A stretch of DNA of 64,000 bases from Actinocrinis sp035653575 (GCF_035653575.1 NZ_DASRBQ010000068.1:1-64000), one strand, 5' to 3'; shown: positions 34,361 to 43,864, counted from the first letter of the stretch. Program-made: numbers and translations. Notes: a model not told the origin generated them from the letters alone.

Positions 34361-34399
34361 GCGGCCGCGCGAGCCGATCCCCGGTCACAGCTCGCGCGG
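34361..34399 (-). terminator. Terminator hairpin after the first GH78 gene
   Basis: A perfect 12-bp inverted repeat, GGCCGCGCGAGC (34361-34372) and GCTCGCGCGGCC (34388-34399), with a 15-nt loop lies 20 nt beyond the GH78 stop. It falls immediately before the membrane-protein start and would separate the two minus-strand units. Confidence 0.6.
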
Positions 34400-34419
34400 C
34401 CTGGCTGCGGACCTCGTGG

Positions 34420-37083
34420 CTACTGGACGAAGCAGGCCTTCACGGTGCCGACATCGGGATCTGCGAACACGCCGTCGGTGCAGGGCACCGAGCCGGTGAA
34501 GCTGCCGTAGAAGTAGCGGCCGTCGGCGCCGAACGCGACCTCGTGCGTGCCGGAGAACGAGCAGGTCGCGTTCTCGGCGGCGCAGGTCGTCCAGGTCGCG
34601 AACGTCGGGGGCGGGCCGATGAGGTAGCAGGCCTTGGCGGTGCCAACGGCCGGGTCGGTGAACACCGCGTTCGTGCACGCAGTTCCGCCGCCTCCGAGCG
34701 TGGCATAGGAGTAGGCGCCGTTCGCGCCATACGCCACGGTCATCACGCCGCTGAAAGCGCAGGTCGCGTTCTCGGCCGCGCACTGCTGCCACGGCGCCGA
34801 GCCGGCGGGCGCGGGCTGCGCGTAACACCACTTGACCACACCTGGCGCCGGGTCGGTGAACACCGCGTTCGAGCAGGCGGTGGCGCTGGTGGCGGAGCGG
34901 TAGTTGAAGCGGCCGTTCGCGCCGTAGGCGATGACCGAGTTCGCGGTGACCGCGCACGAGCCGTTCTCGGCGGCGCACCTGGTCCAGGTGCCCGGCAGCT
35001 GCTGGTGGACGATCGGCGGCGCGGTGCCGGTCGCCGCGTATCCGAGCGTGTAGGCGCCGGGCTGGACGCCGCGGAAGTAGACGTAGGTTCCGTCGCTGTC
35101 CGCGGCGGCGATCCCGCTCGCGCCGGTGAAGGCGGAGCCGTTCCACGCGGTCGCGCCGTTGACGGTCACCGTGTGGGCCTGGCCCCAGGTCGGCACGGCG
35201 ATCACGCCGGTGGACCCGGAGTTGGAGGAGGAGTCGACCTGCATCGTGAAGTCTCCGGCGGCGTCGTGGTCGTAGCCGACGTGGACGCTCTTGCCGGGTG
35301 CGACGGTGAGCGTTCCCTCCACGTGGGTCAGGTCGCCGGGATGCGGGAGCACCTGGTACGCGGCGCCGGCCGGGGCGGTCGGCGCGATGCCGAGCACGTC
35401 GGCGGTCAGCGCGCCGGTCGCGCCGCTCGACCAGCCGTGCGCGAGGCTGGTGTAAGCGCTCGGATACGCGGTCAGCACGCCGGCGCTGGAGTAGCCCTCC
35501 CAGAAGGTGCTGGCGGTGCCGAGCGGCGAGTCGAGCATGTAGCCCCACTCGTCCCGGATCAGGTTCAGCGCGTTGGTGTCGTCGTTCGCGGCGAAGCGCG
35601 CGTACAGCTCCATGGAGCCGGCGAACGGGGAGAGGTTGTCGCTGAACTCGGGTGTCTGCGCGCCGATGCTGCTCCAGTCGCCGCGCAGCGCGGCCATGAC
35701 GCTCTGCGCCCGCACGCCGGAGGCCAGACCGTACCAGACGGCCAGCGAGTTGCCGTCCTGCGGATGCAGTGTGCTGCCGGGGTTGTCCTTGTACGCTCCC
35801 GCAGAGGCGTCCCAGAGCACTGCGTTGATCTGCGTCTTGAGGCCCGCGGCGCGGCTGGCGTAACCGGCGGCCAGCGAGCTGTTGCCCTCGGCCGTGGCCA
35901 GCGCCGCACCCGTGGTCAGCACCTGGTAGAGCAGCGCATTGGCCTCGATGTTCTCCCCGCCCTGGTCGCCGCGGGCCCAGTCGTTGGTCCCGGTGACGTT
36001 CAGCAGGCCATTGGCGTCGATCTTCGCGGTGATGAACGCCACGCCCCGCTGGTATCCGGCCCACACGCCATCCAGCCAGGACTTGTCGGCCGTGTACAGG
36101 TAATAGGTGTAGGTGTCGAGGAGAGTCCACAGGTGGTAGGTGTCGGAGCCGTAGAAGTCGAACTCGGGTCCGCCGTAGGGCAGCTCACCGGTCGACTTCT
36201 GGTTCTGATACATCGTGCTGAGCGAGTTGCGCACCGCCGTCATGTCGCCGGTGCTCACGTACGCGGTCGCCGTGGCGATGCCCATGTCGCCCGGCCATAC
36301 CGAGCGGTCCCGCTTGGCGCCGTCCACGAGCACCTCGCTGCCGACCCCGACCAGGCCGTTGTTCTCCCAGCCCGAGGACGGCGCCGGCCAGACCCGGCCC
36401 TGCGCCGGGTCGATCGTGTCGAGTTGCACCGTGTACGCCCCGGCGTACCAGATCTGATTCAGCGCGGCGTCATTGGAGCAGAAGTAGTCCGGGTAGGCGG
36501 CGGGATCGGCGTTGCCCGGCGCGGCGGTGAAGGCGAGCGAGACGCCGTTCAGATCGACGTAGCCGCCGGAGTTGAGGAAGAGGGTCAGGTAGCGAAAGCC
36601 GCCGCGCAGCTTGTCTGCCGGCATGGTGTAGTTGCCGGGGCCGCTCACCGGCGCGATGAGGGCGCCGTCGGCTCCGCCTCCGCCGTTGGACGCGTCGCTA
36701 CCGGTGCCCACGAACTGGGAGGATTCGGTGAAGGCGAGTCCGACGCTCTGGCTCGCGTCGCTGGAGCCGGCGAAGGACAGCGTGACCAGGCCGCCGACCT
36801 CCTTGCCGAAGTCGAGGGTGACGGCGGCTCCGTTGCCGGACAGTCGCGTGGACCGGCCGGTGAGCAGGTTGGCCGGGTTGGTCACGGTGCCGCTGGTGGC
36901 GAAGACGGAGCGGGGCGTGAGTGTGCGCGAGGTGGGCGAGAGGTTGTCCGCGGCGCACGGATTGGCCGCCGCCGCTTTCGGTGCCGCTGCGGCGGCGGCG
37001 CGGGTGTGGGAGTGGGTGGTCGCCGCGCCGGTGAAGGCCAGGGCGAGGGTGGCGGCGAGCACGGCGCGAGGCACGCGTGTCAT
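34420..37083 (-). CDS. Secreted GH78-type alpha-L-rhamnosidase-like protein with three C-terminal Cys modules
   Basis: 887 residues with a Sec signal peptide; ATG 37083 has AAAGGAG upstream. An N-terminal beta domain (AVTLDFGKEVGGLVTLSF) is followed by an (alpha/alpha)6 barrel with VDGAKRDRSVWPGDMGIATA, the GH78 motif carrying acidic residues, and a C-terminal beta domain. From about residue 699 three tandem modules of 55-60 residues follow, each with CAAEN..C, a YGANG.Y or FGADG.Y core, C(S/T).(A/G)VF.DP and a terminal Cys (four Cys per module). They probably bind carbohydrate. Substrate is inferred only as a rhamnose-type glycoside. Confidence 0.8.
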   Translation of the reverse strand: MTRVPRAVLAATLALAFTGAATTHSHTRAAAAAAPKAAAANPCAADNLSPTSRTLTPRSVFATSGTVTNPANLLTGRSTRLSGNGAAVTLDFGKEVGGLVTLSFAGSSDASQSVGLAFTESSQFVGTGSDASNGGGGADGALIAPVSGPGNYTMPADKLRGGFRYLTLFLNSGGYVDLNGVSLAFTAAPGNADPAAYPDYFCSNDAALNQIWYAGAYTVQLDTIDPAQGRVWPAPSSGWENNGLVGVGSEVLVDGAKRDRSVWPGDMGIATATAYVSTGDMTAVRNSLSTMYQNQKSTGELPYGGPEFDFYGSDTYHLWTLLDTYTYYLYTADKSWLDGVWAGYQRGVAFITAKIDANGLLNVTGTNDWARGDQGGENIEANALLYQVLTTGAALATAEGNSSLAAGYASRAAGLKTQINAVLWDASAGAYKDNPGSTLHPQDGNSLAVWYGLASGVRAQSVMAALRGDWSSIGAQTPEFSDNLSPFAGSMELYARFAANDDTNALNLIRDEWGYMLDSPLGTASTFWEGYSSAGVLTAYPSAYTSLAHGWSSGATGALTADVLGIAPTAPAGAAYQVLPHPGDLTHVEGTLTVAPGKSVHVGYDHDAAGDFTMQVDSSSNSGSTGVIAVPTWGQAHTVTVNGATAWNGSAFTGASGIAAADSDGTYVYFRGVQPGAYTLGYAATGTAPPIVHQQLPGTWTRCAAENGSCAVTANSVIAYGANGRFNYRSATSATACSNAVFTDPAPGVVKWCYAQPAPAGSAPWQQCAAENATCAFSGVMTVAYGANGAYSYATLGGGGTACTNAVFTDPAVGTAKACYLIGPPPTFATWTTCAAENATCSFSGTHEVAFGADGRYFYGSFTGSVPCTDGVFADPDVGTVKACFVQ

Positions 37084-37265
37084 GGGTCTTCTGCTCCTTT
37101 GCAGATCGTTCCCGGACGCGATGGAGGTGCTGGAGTGCGGGTGCCGGTGTGGGCTGTGTGCGTGGGCTGATAGCCGGTCCGGCCTTCCTCGCGCGTGCGC
37201 CGCCGCGGCGCGGGAAGCCGGCCGACCGTGAGATGACCGGCCCGCTGGATGCGAGCCGGTGCGGA

Positions 37266-39908
37266 TCAGTGGATGAGCAGTTCGTGCTCTCCTGCGCCGA
37301 TGTCGTCCAGCAGGAGCGCGCCGCCGGTCAGGCGTGCGTGATGCGGGGCCGCCCCGATCGCGACCGGATGACCGTCGAGGGTCGCGCGCACGGCCGCGGG
37401 GTTGGCGGGAGCGGGCGCGGCGATCTGGCCGCTGGTGCCGCGCGGGGCCGTCACGCGCAGGGTGAAGGTGGGCGCGCCGCGGCGCTGTCCGCTCTCCCAT
37501 TGCACGCGCAGCGGTCCGCGCGGTGTCGGCACCTGCCCGCGTGCCCAGGTCACCGCCCCGGGGCGCGGCCGCACCGCCCAGGTCGCGAAGCCCGGACCGG
37601 TTGGTGCGGCGCCGAGCAGCTGATTGGTCAGCGCGGGCAGCACCCCGGTCGACCAGCCGTGCGCCATGCTCGTATACGTGCCCTCATACGGTGTGCCGCC
37701 GGGGCCGATGCCCTCCCAGGCGGTGATGCCCGGGTCGTGGTCGTACATCCAGCCGTAGGTGCGCTTGATCTGGTCGATCGCCGAGTCGGCCAAACCGCTC
37801 TGGAAGCGGGCGACGAGCTCCGGGTAGGAGGTGAAGGCGTAGACCCGCTGGGATGCGTCGGAGACCCCGGGCAGCGTCTCGTTGTCCATGAACGCATTGC
37901 CGTAGGCCTGGCGGGTGCTCGAAGCCAGATACGCGAGCGCGGCGGCGGCCCGGGCGGGATCGGCCACGCCCGCGGTGACCGCCATCGCGTTGCCGTCCTG
38001 CGCGTGGCGGGCCGGCCCGTCGGCACTGTCGAGGTAGGCGCCGGCCGCGGAGTCCCACAGGTGCGCGTTGACGGCGGCCGCCACGGCTGTGGCGCGTTGG
38101 CTCCAGCGCTGTGCGTCGGCGGGTTTGCCCAGCGTCGTCGCGATGCCCGCCGCGTCGTTGAGGGCCTGCACGTAGAGGGTGTTGTAGTAGGCGACCTGGC
38201 CGGAGCGGGGCAGGAAGGCGTAGTCGCCGTAGCCGCCGGTGTTGTTCAGGCCTTTGCTGAGGAGGCCGTCGGCGTCGGTGACGCTCGGGTACCAGGAGTC
38301 CAGGACGGCGAGCAGGTTCGGGTAGTAGTGGGCCGCGTAGCCGACGTCGCCGGTGTAGAGCACGTAGTCCCAGCTGGCCGTGACCCACCACAGCGGATAG
38401 TCGAACAGCGGGAGGGTGTAGCCGCCGAGGGAGGCCGGGGGTATCCATCCGTCGGAGCGCTGATGGTCCGCCAGATCCGCGAGCACGTTGCGCGCGGCGA
38501 CGGCGGCGTCGGGGTGGGTCAGGTAGAGGGTGCGGCCGGAGACCGCGATGTCGCCGACGTAGGGGTCGCGGTCGCGTTTGGCGCCGTCCTGCAGCACGAG
38601 CCGGCCTTCCAGCGTCGGCGAGGCGGCGCCGCGCGGGTCGCAGTCGGTGGCCCGGAACGTGTCCGTGACCAGCTCGTTGGTGTAGGCGGCGGCGTACCAG
38701 TAGCGGGTCAGGTCGGCGTCGGAGCACAGGAACCAGCCGCCGTAGGACTGCGGGGTGCCGAGGTAGCCGGTGAACGCGATGGCAACGTTGTCAACGGCGA
38801 CCGTGCCGTAAGGCAGCGCAGCGGGCGCGTCCGCGGGCAGGGCGTCCAGCGTGATCTTCAGGTAGCGGAAGCCGCGCAGTCCGTCCGCGTGGACCTGCTG
38901 GCCGCTCTGGTAGCCGGCGGTGTCGGTCCAGTCGGCGCCGCGTGCCGGGACGGCGAACTGGTCGGTGCCCGCGCCCCCGGAGAAGTCGGACCGGCTGAAG
39001 TCCGAGCGATCGCTCAGGCCCGCCACCGTCTCCGAGAAGGCCAGCCGCACGCCCGGGTGGTTGGCCGAGGCCCAGGCGAAGCGCACGCGCGGGTAGCCGA
39101 CCACGACCTTGCCGAAGTCGAGCGTGACGCTCGGCGGGACGATCGGCTCGACCAGGCCCGGCCACAGCTCGTTGACCCGGGTGAACTGGCCGCGCGGGGT
39201 GTCCTGGTCGAGGGTCACGGTCAGGCGCACCTGAGTGGTCGTCACCGGGGCGGCGAAGGCGACGGGCACCTGTATGGCGCTGTTGCCGGTCACCGATCCG
39301 GCCGGCTGCCAGGCCGCGCCGTCCCAGGTCTCGACGGTGAAGTCGACCGGTACGCCGTCGGAGTTCGACAGCAGGGTGACGCCGGGCAGCGTGACGGGCG
39401 TCGGCGAGGTGATCGTCAGCACCGCCGGGTAGGTGGCGGGGTTCGCGTCGTTCCAGAAGGTGGTCGGGTCGCCGTCGATCGCGTTCGAGGGGTAGTAGGT
39501 GGTGTACGTGCCGTTGTTGCCGCCATTCGGATCGTGATACGACGAGGCGGTGGCGACCGTTCCGGCCGGCCAGGCCGGCGGTACCGGCGGCTGCGGCCGG
39601 GTGAGCACGGTGACCGCGCCGCCGGGCTCGAGCAGCGCCACCGGGTCGCGCACGTCGCCCGCGGTGGCGATCACACGGACCGGTGAAACGTTACGACTCC
39701 GCGGGCCCACGACGTGGCGGTGCCAGTCGCTGGTCGCGGCCGGGCCTGCGCCTTGCACCGCAGCGCCGCCGACCGCAGTCTCGGCTCCGCTCGCAAAGGC
39801 GGCCGCCGCTGGCTCTTGACCGATCAAGGGAAGTCCTGCGACCGCGGCGGTGGCGAACCCTGCTTTGATCAGGGTCCGCCGGCGTGGTCCGTCGTCCGGC
39901 TCCGGCAT
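37266..39908 (-). CDS. Tat-exported GH78-type alpha-L-rhamnosidase-like protein with discoidin-like module
   Basis: 880 residues. The N-terminus has a twin-arginine signal (RRRTLIKAGFATAAVAG). Residues about 110-230 form an F5/8 type C (CBM32-like) module: SSYHDPNGGNNGTYTTYYPS, NAIDGDPTTFWND and VRLTVTLDQDTPRGQFTRV. Then comes a beta domain (VTLDFGKVVVGYPRVRFAW) and an (alpha/alpha)6 barrel with LQDGAKRDRDPYVGDIAVSG, the same motif as the neighbouring GH78 enzyme. AAGGAG is directly upstream and a LacI-like site overlaps the leader. It probably works with the neighbour on a rhamnose-containing polymer. Confidence 0.8.
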   Translation of the reverse strand: MPEPDDGPRRRTLIKAGFATAAVAGLPLIGQEPAAAAFASGAETAVGGAAVQGAGPAATSDWHRHVVGPRSRNVSPVRVIATAGDVRDPVALLEPGGAVTVLTRPQPPVPPAWPAGTVATASSYHDPNGGNNGTYTTYYPSNAIDGDPTTFWNDANPATYPAVLTITSPTPVTLPGVTLLSNSDGVPVDFTVETWDGAAWQPAGSVTGNSAIQVPVAFAAPVTTTQVRLTVTLDQDTPRGQFTRVNELWPGLVEPIVPPSVTLDFGKVVVGYPRVRFAWASANHPGVRLAFSETVAGLSDRSDFSRSDFSGGAGTDQFAVPARGADWTDTAGYQSGQQVHADGLRGFRYLKITLDALPADAPAALPYGTVAVDNVAIAFTGYLGTPQSYGGWFLCSDADLTRYWYAAAYTNELVTDTFRATDCDPRGAASPTLEGRLVLQDGAKRDRDPYVGDIAVSGRTLYLTHPDAAVAARNVLADLADHQRSDGWIPPASLGGYTLPLFDYPLWWVTASWDYVLYTGDVGYAAHYYPNLLAVLDSWYPSVTDADGLLSKGLNNTGGYGDYAFLPRSGQVAYYNTLYVQALNDAAGIATTLGKPADAQRWSQRATAVAAAVNAHLWDSAAGAYLDSADGPARHAQDGNAMAVTAGVADPARAAAALAYLASSTRQAYGNAFMDNETLPGVSDASQRVYAFTSYPELVARFQSGLADSAIDQIKRTYGWMYDHDPGITAWEGIGPGGTPYEGTYTSMAHGWSTGVLPALTNQLLGAAPTGPGFATWAVRPRPGAVTWARGQVPTPRGPLRVQWESGQRRGAPTFTLRVTAPRGTSGQIAAPAPANPAAVRATLDGHPVAIGAAPHHARLTGGALLLDDIGAGEHELLIH

Positions 39909-39920
39909 CGTTGTCTCCTT

Positions 39921-39932
39921 TGAAACGATTCA
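39921..39932. promoter_or_regulatory. LacI-type operator-like site before the Tat GH78 gene
   Basis: TGAAACGATTCA is close to the palindrome TGAAACGTTTCA bound by many LacI/GalR regulators of glycoside hydrolases. It directly abuts the ribosome binding site, 13 nt before the start codon, so a bound repressor would block transcription just after initiation. No LacI gene is in this window. Confidence 0.5.
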
Positions 39933-40036
39933 TTGAGCGGCCGTCCCTGATGCTACAAGCAGAACCGGGGAAGGGCTAGACCCGCCTTCTCAGAGCACGC
40001 AGACTCCGGGGCGAACGAGGCCCGGCCGTCAGGGCC

Positions 40037-40966
40037 TCACCGCGCCCAGGCGGGAGTCCAGGTTCCGGCGGCGCCGTGGCCGGGCGAGACGGCGGCGAGG
40101 TGGGCCCGCAGGGCGGGCAGCGCGGGGTGCGGGTTGTCGCGGTGCCACAGCAGCGAGTGCGGGTAGACGGGCGTCGGGTCGGTGACCGGGATGCGGCGCA
40201 GGCCGTGGCCGGCGGGCCAGACCAGGCGAGTGTGCTGGCCCATGAAGGTGGCAAGGCCCGGAGTGTCGGCGACGGTGTCGAGCAGCGCGTCGGAGCCGAA
40301 GTTGGGGCCGGTGGCCTCGATGGTCAGGCCGAACTGGGCGACGAGGTCCTCGTAGTAGACGGCCCACTCGGTTCCGGGGACGGCGCCGGGCATCCAGATC
40401 CGGTGCCCGACCAGCTGAGCCAGGGTCACGGAGCGCGCGCCGGCCAGTGCGTGGGCGGGGCCGATGAGCAGCTCGAGCTGCTCGTCGAGTACGCGCACGG
40501 ATTCGACGTCATCGGGCAGGGGCCTGCCGGGCGCGGCGACGGCGCGGAAGGACGCGTCGATCGTGCCGGAGCGGATGGCGGCCACGGCCGTGGCGATGTC
40601 GAAGACCATGACGACGTCGAGCTCGATGTCCGGGTGGGCGCGGTGGAAGCCGCGCATCAGGCCCGAGGCGGCGCCACGCGAGGAGATCATGTCGACGCGC
40701 AGCGGGCGGCGGCTGGCGTGCACGGACGCGGCGGCCCGCTCGGCCACGCGCAGCAGCTCGCGCGCGTGCGGCAGGAACGCCTGCCCGTCGATGGTCAGCT
40801 CGGCGCCGCGGGGCGTGCGAGTGAACAGCCGCACGCCGAGGCTGCGCTCCAGTGCGGCGATGCGCTTGGAGACGGCCTGCTGGGTGACCGCCAGCTCGGC
40901 GGCGGCCTCCTGGAACTGCCCGGCGTCGGCGGCGACGACGAAGGTGCGTACGGCATCCAGGTCCAT
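40037..40966 (-). CDS. LysR family transcriptional regulator
   Basis: 309 residues. The N-terminal helix-turn-helix is textbook: LDAVRTFVVAADAGQFQEAA, AELAVTQQAVSKRIAALERS, LGVRLFTRTPRGAELTIDGQ. The effector domain follows (RVDMISSRGAASGLMRGFHR). Divergent from an MFS transporter gene with a 15-bp palindrome between them, so the transporter is the likely target. Confidence 0.93.
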   Translation of the reverse strand: MDLDAVRTFVVAADAGQFQEAAAELAVTQQAVSKRIAALERSLGVRLFTRTPRGAELTIDGQAFLPHARELLRVAERAAASVHASRRPLRVDMISSRGAASGLMRGFHRAHPDIELDVVMVFDIATAVAAIRSGTIDASFRAVAAPGRPLPDDVESVRVLDEQLELLIGPAHALAGARSVTLAQLVGHRIWMPGAVPGTEWAVYYEDLVAQFGLTIEATGPNFGSDALLDTVADTPGLATFMGQHTRLVWPAGHGLRRIPVTDPTPVYPHSLLWHRDNPHPALPALRAHLAAVSPGHGAAGTWTPAWAR

Positions 40967-40983
40967 GACGGCACCCTACGGTC

Positions 40984-40998
40984 ACAACCGTCGGTTGT
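40984..40998. promoter_or_regulatory. Probable LysR binding site
   Basis: ACAACCGTCGGTTGT is a perfect 6-3-6 inverted repeat, centred 25 bp from the LysR start and 109 bp from the MFS start, in the divergent promoter region. Confidence 0.65.
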
Positions 40999-41099
40999 AG
41001 GCAGGCGGGCTTCTGGTTGTTTGATCTACGGCGGCGCCGCTCGCTTGGATGCTTGCGCACGCGGATCGGTTGTGCGGTCGAACGGCGAGGGGCATCGGC

Positions 41100-42380
41100 A
41101 TGGGCAGAGGGGACCGTCTGAACGCCGCGCGCCTGCTCGGGCACCGGCTGGGGCGGCGCTTCGGGTGGCTGTGGGCGGCGTACGGGACCAGCGCGCTGGG
41201 CACGTGGCTGGCGTTCGGCGCGTTCCCGCTGATCGCGATCCGGGTCCTGCACGCCGGGCCGGTCCAGGTCGCGGCGCTCTCCTCCGCCGGGACGGCCGTG
41301 GGCGCGGCCGCGGCGGTGCCGCTGGGCCCGTGGGTGGAGGCGCGGCGCAAGCGGCCGGTGCTGGTCGCGATGGACCTGGTGCGATGCGCGGCGCTACTCA
41401 CCGTCCCCGTCGCGTTCGCGCTCGGCGTGCTCAGCTTCCTGCAGCTGCTACTGGTCTCGGTCGTGGTCGCGGCCGCCGACATCACCTTCCGCGCCGGGTC
41501 CGGCGCGTACCTCAAGACGCTGGTGCCGGCCGAGGAGCTGCTGGCCGCCAACGCCCGGTTCGAGTCCACCGCCTGGAGCACCACGATCATCGGGCCGCCG
41601 CTGGGCGGAGCCATGATCGCGCTACTCGGCCCGGTGGCGACGGTGGTGGCCGACGCGGTCAGCTACCTGCTCTCCGCGCTCGGCATCCGCGCGACGGCCG
41701 GGCACGAGCCGCTGCCCGGGCGCCGGGACACAAAACGCGGGCGGGTCGCGGACCTGCTCGAGGGGTGGCGCTACATCCTCGCCGACGCGGCGCTGCGCCC
41801 GCTGTTCTACAACACGGCGTTGTACAGCGCTCTGGTGATGGCCACGCAGCCGCTGCTCGCGGTGTTGATGCTCGGCAGGCTCGGGTTCGCGCCCTGGCAG
41901 TACGGTCTCGCGTTCGCCGCGCCCTCGATCGGCGGGCTGGTCGGCTCGCGCCTCGCCGGTCCGCTGGTCAACCGGTTCGGGCAGCATCGGGTCCTGGTCG
42001 CGGCCGGAGCGCTGCGCGCGCTGTGGCCCATCGGCCTGGCCTTCATCGCTCCCGGCGCCGGAGGGCTGCTGCTGGTGATCGGCGTGGAACTGGGGCTGAT
42101 CTTCTGCTGCGGGATCTTCAACCCGATCTACGCCACCTACCGGCTCGAACGCACCGCGACCGACCGGGTCGCCCGCACGCTGTCCGCCTGGTCCGTGTCG
42201 ACTAAGGCCGTGACCGCGCTGCTGACCGCGGCGTGGGGCACGCTGGGCGAGCTGCTGGGCCCGCGCACCGCCATCGCCCTGGCCGGAGTGTTTCTCCTGG
42301 CGACCCCGCTGCTGCTGCCGCGCGACACGGCCGGACGGCGGCAGGTCTGCGCCGTCCGGCCGCGGTATCGCGACGGCTAG
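41100..42380 (+). CDS. MFS transporter
   Basis: 426 residues from ATG 41100, chosen for GAGGGG 7 nt upstream; ATG 41049 is in frame. About twelve hydrophobic segments are present, beginning with WLWAAYGTSALGTWLAFGAF, and the cytoplasmic loop VEARRKRPVLVAMDLVR has the basic motif of the family. It resembles the enterobactin/multidrug exporter type (MFS_3) common in actinomycetes. Divergent from LysR. The TAG stop lies in a CTAG shared with the stop of the convergent oxidase gene. Confidence 0.9.
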   Translation: MGRGDRLNAARLLGHRLGRRFGWLWAAYGTSALGTWLAFGAFPLIAIRVLHAGPVQVAALSSAGTAVGAAAAVPLGPWVEARRKRPVLVAMDLVRCAALLTVPVAFALGVLSFLQLLLVSVVVAAADITFRAGSGAYLKTLVPAEELLAANARFESTAWSTTIIGPPLGGAMIALLGPVATVVADAVSYLLSALGIRATAGHEPLPGRRDTKRGRVADLLEGWRYILADAALRPLFYNTALYSALVMATQPLLAVLMLGRLGFAPWQYGLAFAAPSIGGLVGSRLAGPLVNRFGQHRVLVAAGALRALWPIGLAFIAPGAGGLLLVIGVELGLIFCCGIFNPIYATYRLERTATDRVARTLSAWSVSTKAVTALLTAAWGTLGELLGPRTAIALAGVFLLATPLLLPRDTAGRRQVCAVRPRYRDG

Positions 42381-43864
42381 CTGCTTTCGACCATCAGGCC
42401 GGCCATCATCCCTTCGTCCTCGTGCTTGAGGATGTGGCAGTGCAGCATGTACATGTACGTGCTGTCGGCGTAGTCGGTGAACTTCATCGCGATCTTCACC
42501 GTCGAGCCGCCGACGACCTCGACCGTGTCCTTCCAGCCGACGTCCGCGCCGGTGGGTGCGGTGCCGTCGACGGAGACGATCTGGAACGGCACGTCGTGCA
42601 GGTGGAAGGAGTGCTCCAGCTGCGTGGCGTTGGTGACCGTCCAGATCTCCTCGGCGTCGAGGGTCGTGGTGATCATGTTCGACTCCATCGCCGCCATGGT
42701 GGTGCCCGCGACGCCGTTGATCAGCATGGTGAGGCCGCTCTGGCTCAGCGTGATGGTGCGGGCCGTGAAGGCGCTGGTGTCGTAGCGCTCGATGGAGTTG
42801 AGCGAGGCGGGCAGGGCCGCCGGGGTGTCCGAGGCGTCCGGTGTGATGGTCAGGAATTCGTAGGTGCCGCTGCCGCCCTTGACCCAGCCGGTGGTGATGA
42901 CGGCCTGCAGGGTGACCGCCGCGGTCAGGTCCAGGACCACCTCGGCCCGCGCGCCGGCCACCAGGCGGATCGAGGTGACGTCGGTGGCCGCGGTCAGGTA
43001 GCCCTGCTCGGTGGCGATCTGGGTCGTGGTGCCGCCGTCGGTGCGGCTGACGGTGATGATGTCGGCGGGGGAGGCGTTGAGCAGCCGCAGCCGGGTGCGG
43101 GTCTTGGTGGCGGTGAACGTGAGCGTGGTGGAGTCGACATTGACGCCGTTGCACAGCACCGGGAACTTCAGGTTCGCGGTGAGGTAGCCGGAGAGGTTGT
43201 ACTTGATGTCGCCGGAGGAGTCCACAGCCAGGCACTGCAGGATCACCGGGATGTCGTCGACCCCGTAGTCGCTGGGCAACGCGGCGGTGGCGGCGGAGTC
43301 GTCCTCGACGATGATCATGCCGGCCAGGCCCTTGACGACCTGTTCGGCGGTGGTGCCCAGGGCGTGCGGGTGGTACCAGAGGGTGGCCGCGTCCTGGTTC
43401 ACCGTCAGCTCGGGGGACCAAGTGGCGCCGTCGGAGAAGGCGACCTGCGGGCCGCCGTCCACCTTGGCCGGAACGTGCGCGCCGTGCCAGTGCACGGTGG
43501 TGTCCGCGCCGAGGTTGTTGGTCACGTTCATCTGCACGCTTTGGCCGTTGGTCCACTTCATGGTGGGCCCGAGGTAGGAGCCGTTGAAGCCCATAGTGCT
43601 GCTGGTCACTCCGCTGAGCACCTCGTGGGTGCCGGCCTGCATCTGCAGCGTGTAGGCGGTTACGCCGCCGGAGGTGGTGCCGGAGAGCAGGTCGGGGTAG
43701 GTGAAGGTGTCCGCGGAGGCCGCTTGGGCCGTGGTGTTGTTCGCCGCGAAGACCGACGCCCCGGTGGCCGCCGCGCCGACGCCGAGGGCGCCGCCGATCA
43801 GGAAGCCGCGCCGGGAGGGGCCTCGCTTGCCCGGCGTCCCGGCCGGGCTCGGTGTAGGTGACAT
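42377..43864 (-). CDS. Tat-exported multicopper oxidase
   Basis: 495 residues from ATG 43864. The signal has the twin-arginine pattern SRRGFLIGG. All four copper clusters are visible: HWHG, WYHPHA, HSFHLHDVPFQIV and HCHILKHEDEGMMAG; the last also carries the type 1 Cys and the axial Met. The three-cupredoxin size fits CotA, bilirubin-oxidase or laccase types. It oxidises phenols or metal ions outside the cell at the expense of O2; the physiological substrate is unknown. The upstream 250 nt hold its promoter and no gene. Confidence 0.92.
   Translation of the reverse strand: MSPTPSPAGTPGKRGPSRRGFLIGGALGVGAAATGASVFAANNTTAQAASADTFTYPDLLSGTTSGGVTAYTLQMQAGTHEVLSGVTSSTMGFNGSYLGPTMKWTNGQSVQMNVTNNLGADTTVHWHGAHVPAKVDGGPQVAFSDGATWSPELTVNQDAATLWYHPHALGTTAEQVVKGLAGMIIVEDDSAATAALPSDYGVDDIPVILQCLAVDSSGDIKYNLSGYLTANLKFPVLCNGVNVDSTTLTFTATKTRTRLRLLNASPADIITVSRTDGGTTTQIATEQGYLTAATDVTSIRLVAGARAEVVLDLTAAVTLQAVITTGWVKGGSGTYEFLTITPDASDTPAALPASLNSIERYDTSAFTARTITLSQSGLTMLINGVAGTTMAAMESNMITTTLDAEEIWTVTNATQLEHSFHLHDVPFQIVSVDGTAPTGADVGWKDTVEVVGGSTVKIAMKFTDYADSTYMYMLHCHILKHEDEGMMAGLMVESS

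Noticed and set aside
37140..37240. Possible terminator between the two GH78 genes
   Set aside because: Only imperfect complementarity (GGCCTTCC and GGAAGCCGG regions) with a long GC-rich loop; not convincing enough to list.
41622..43556. 644-codon minus-strand frame opposite the MFS gene and in a wrong frame of the oxidase
   Set aside because: His/Arg/Gly-rich sequence with no motif; both strands here are already explained by the MFS and multicopper oxidase genes.
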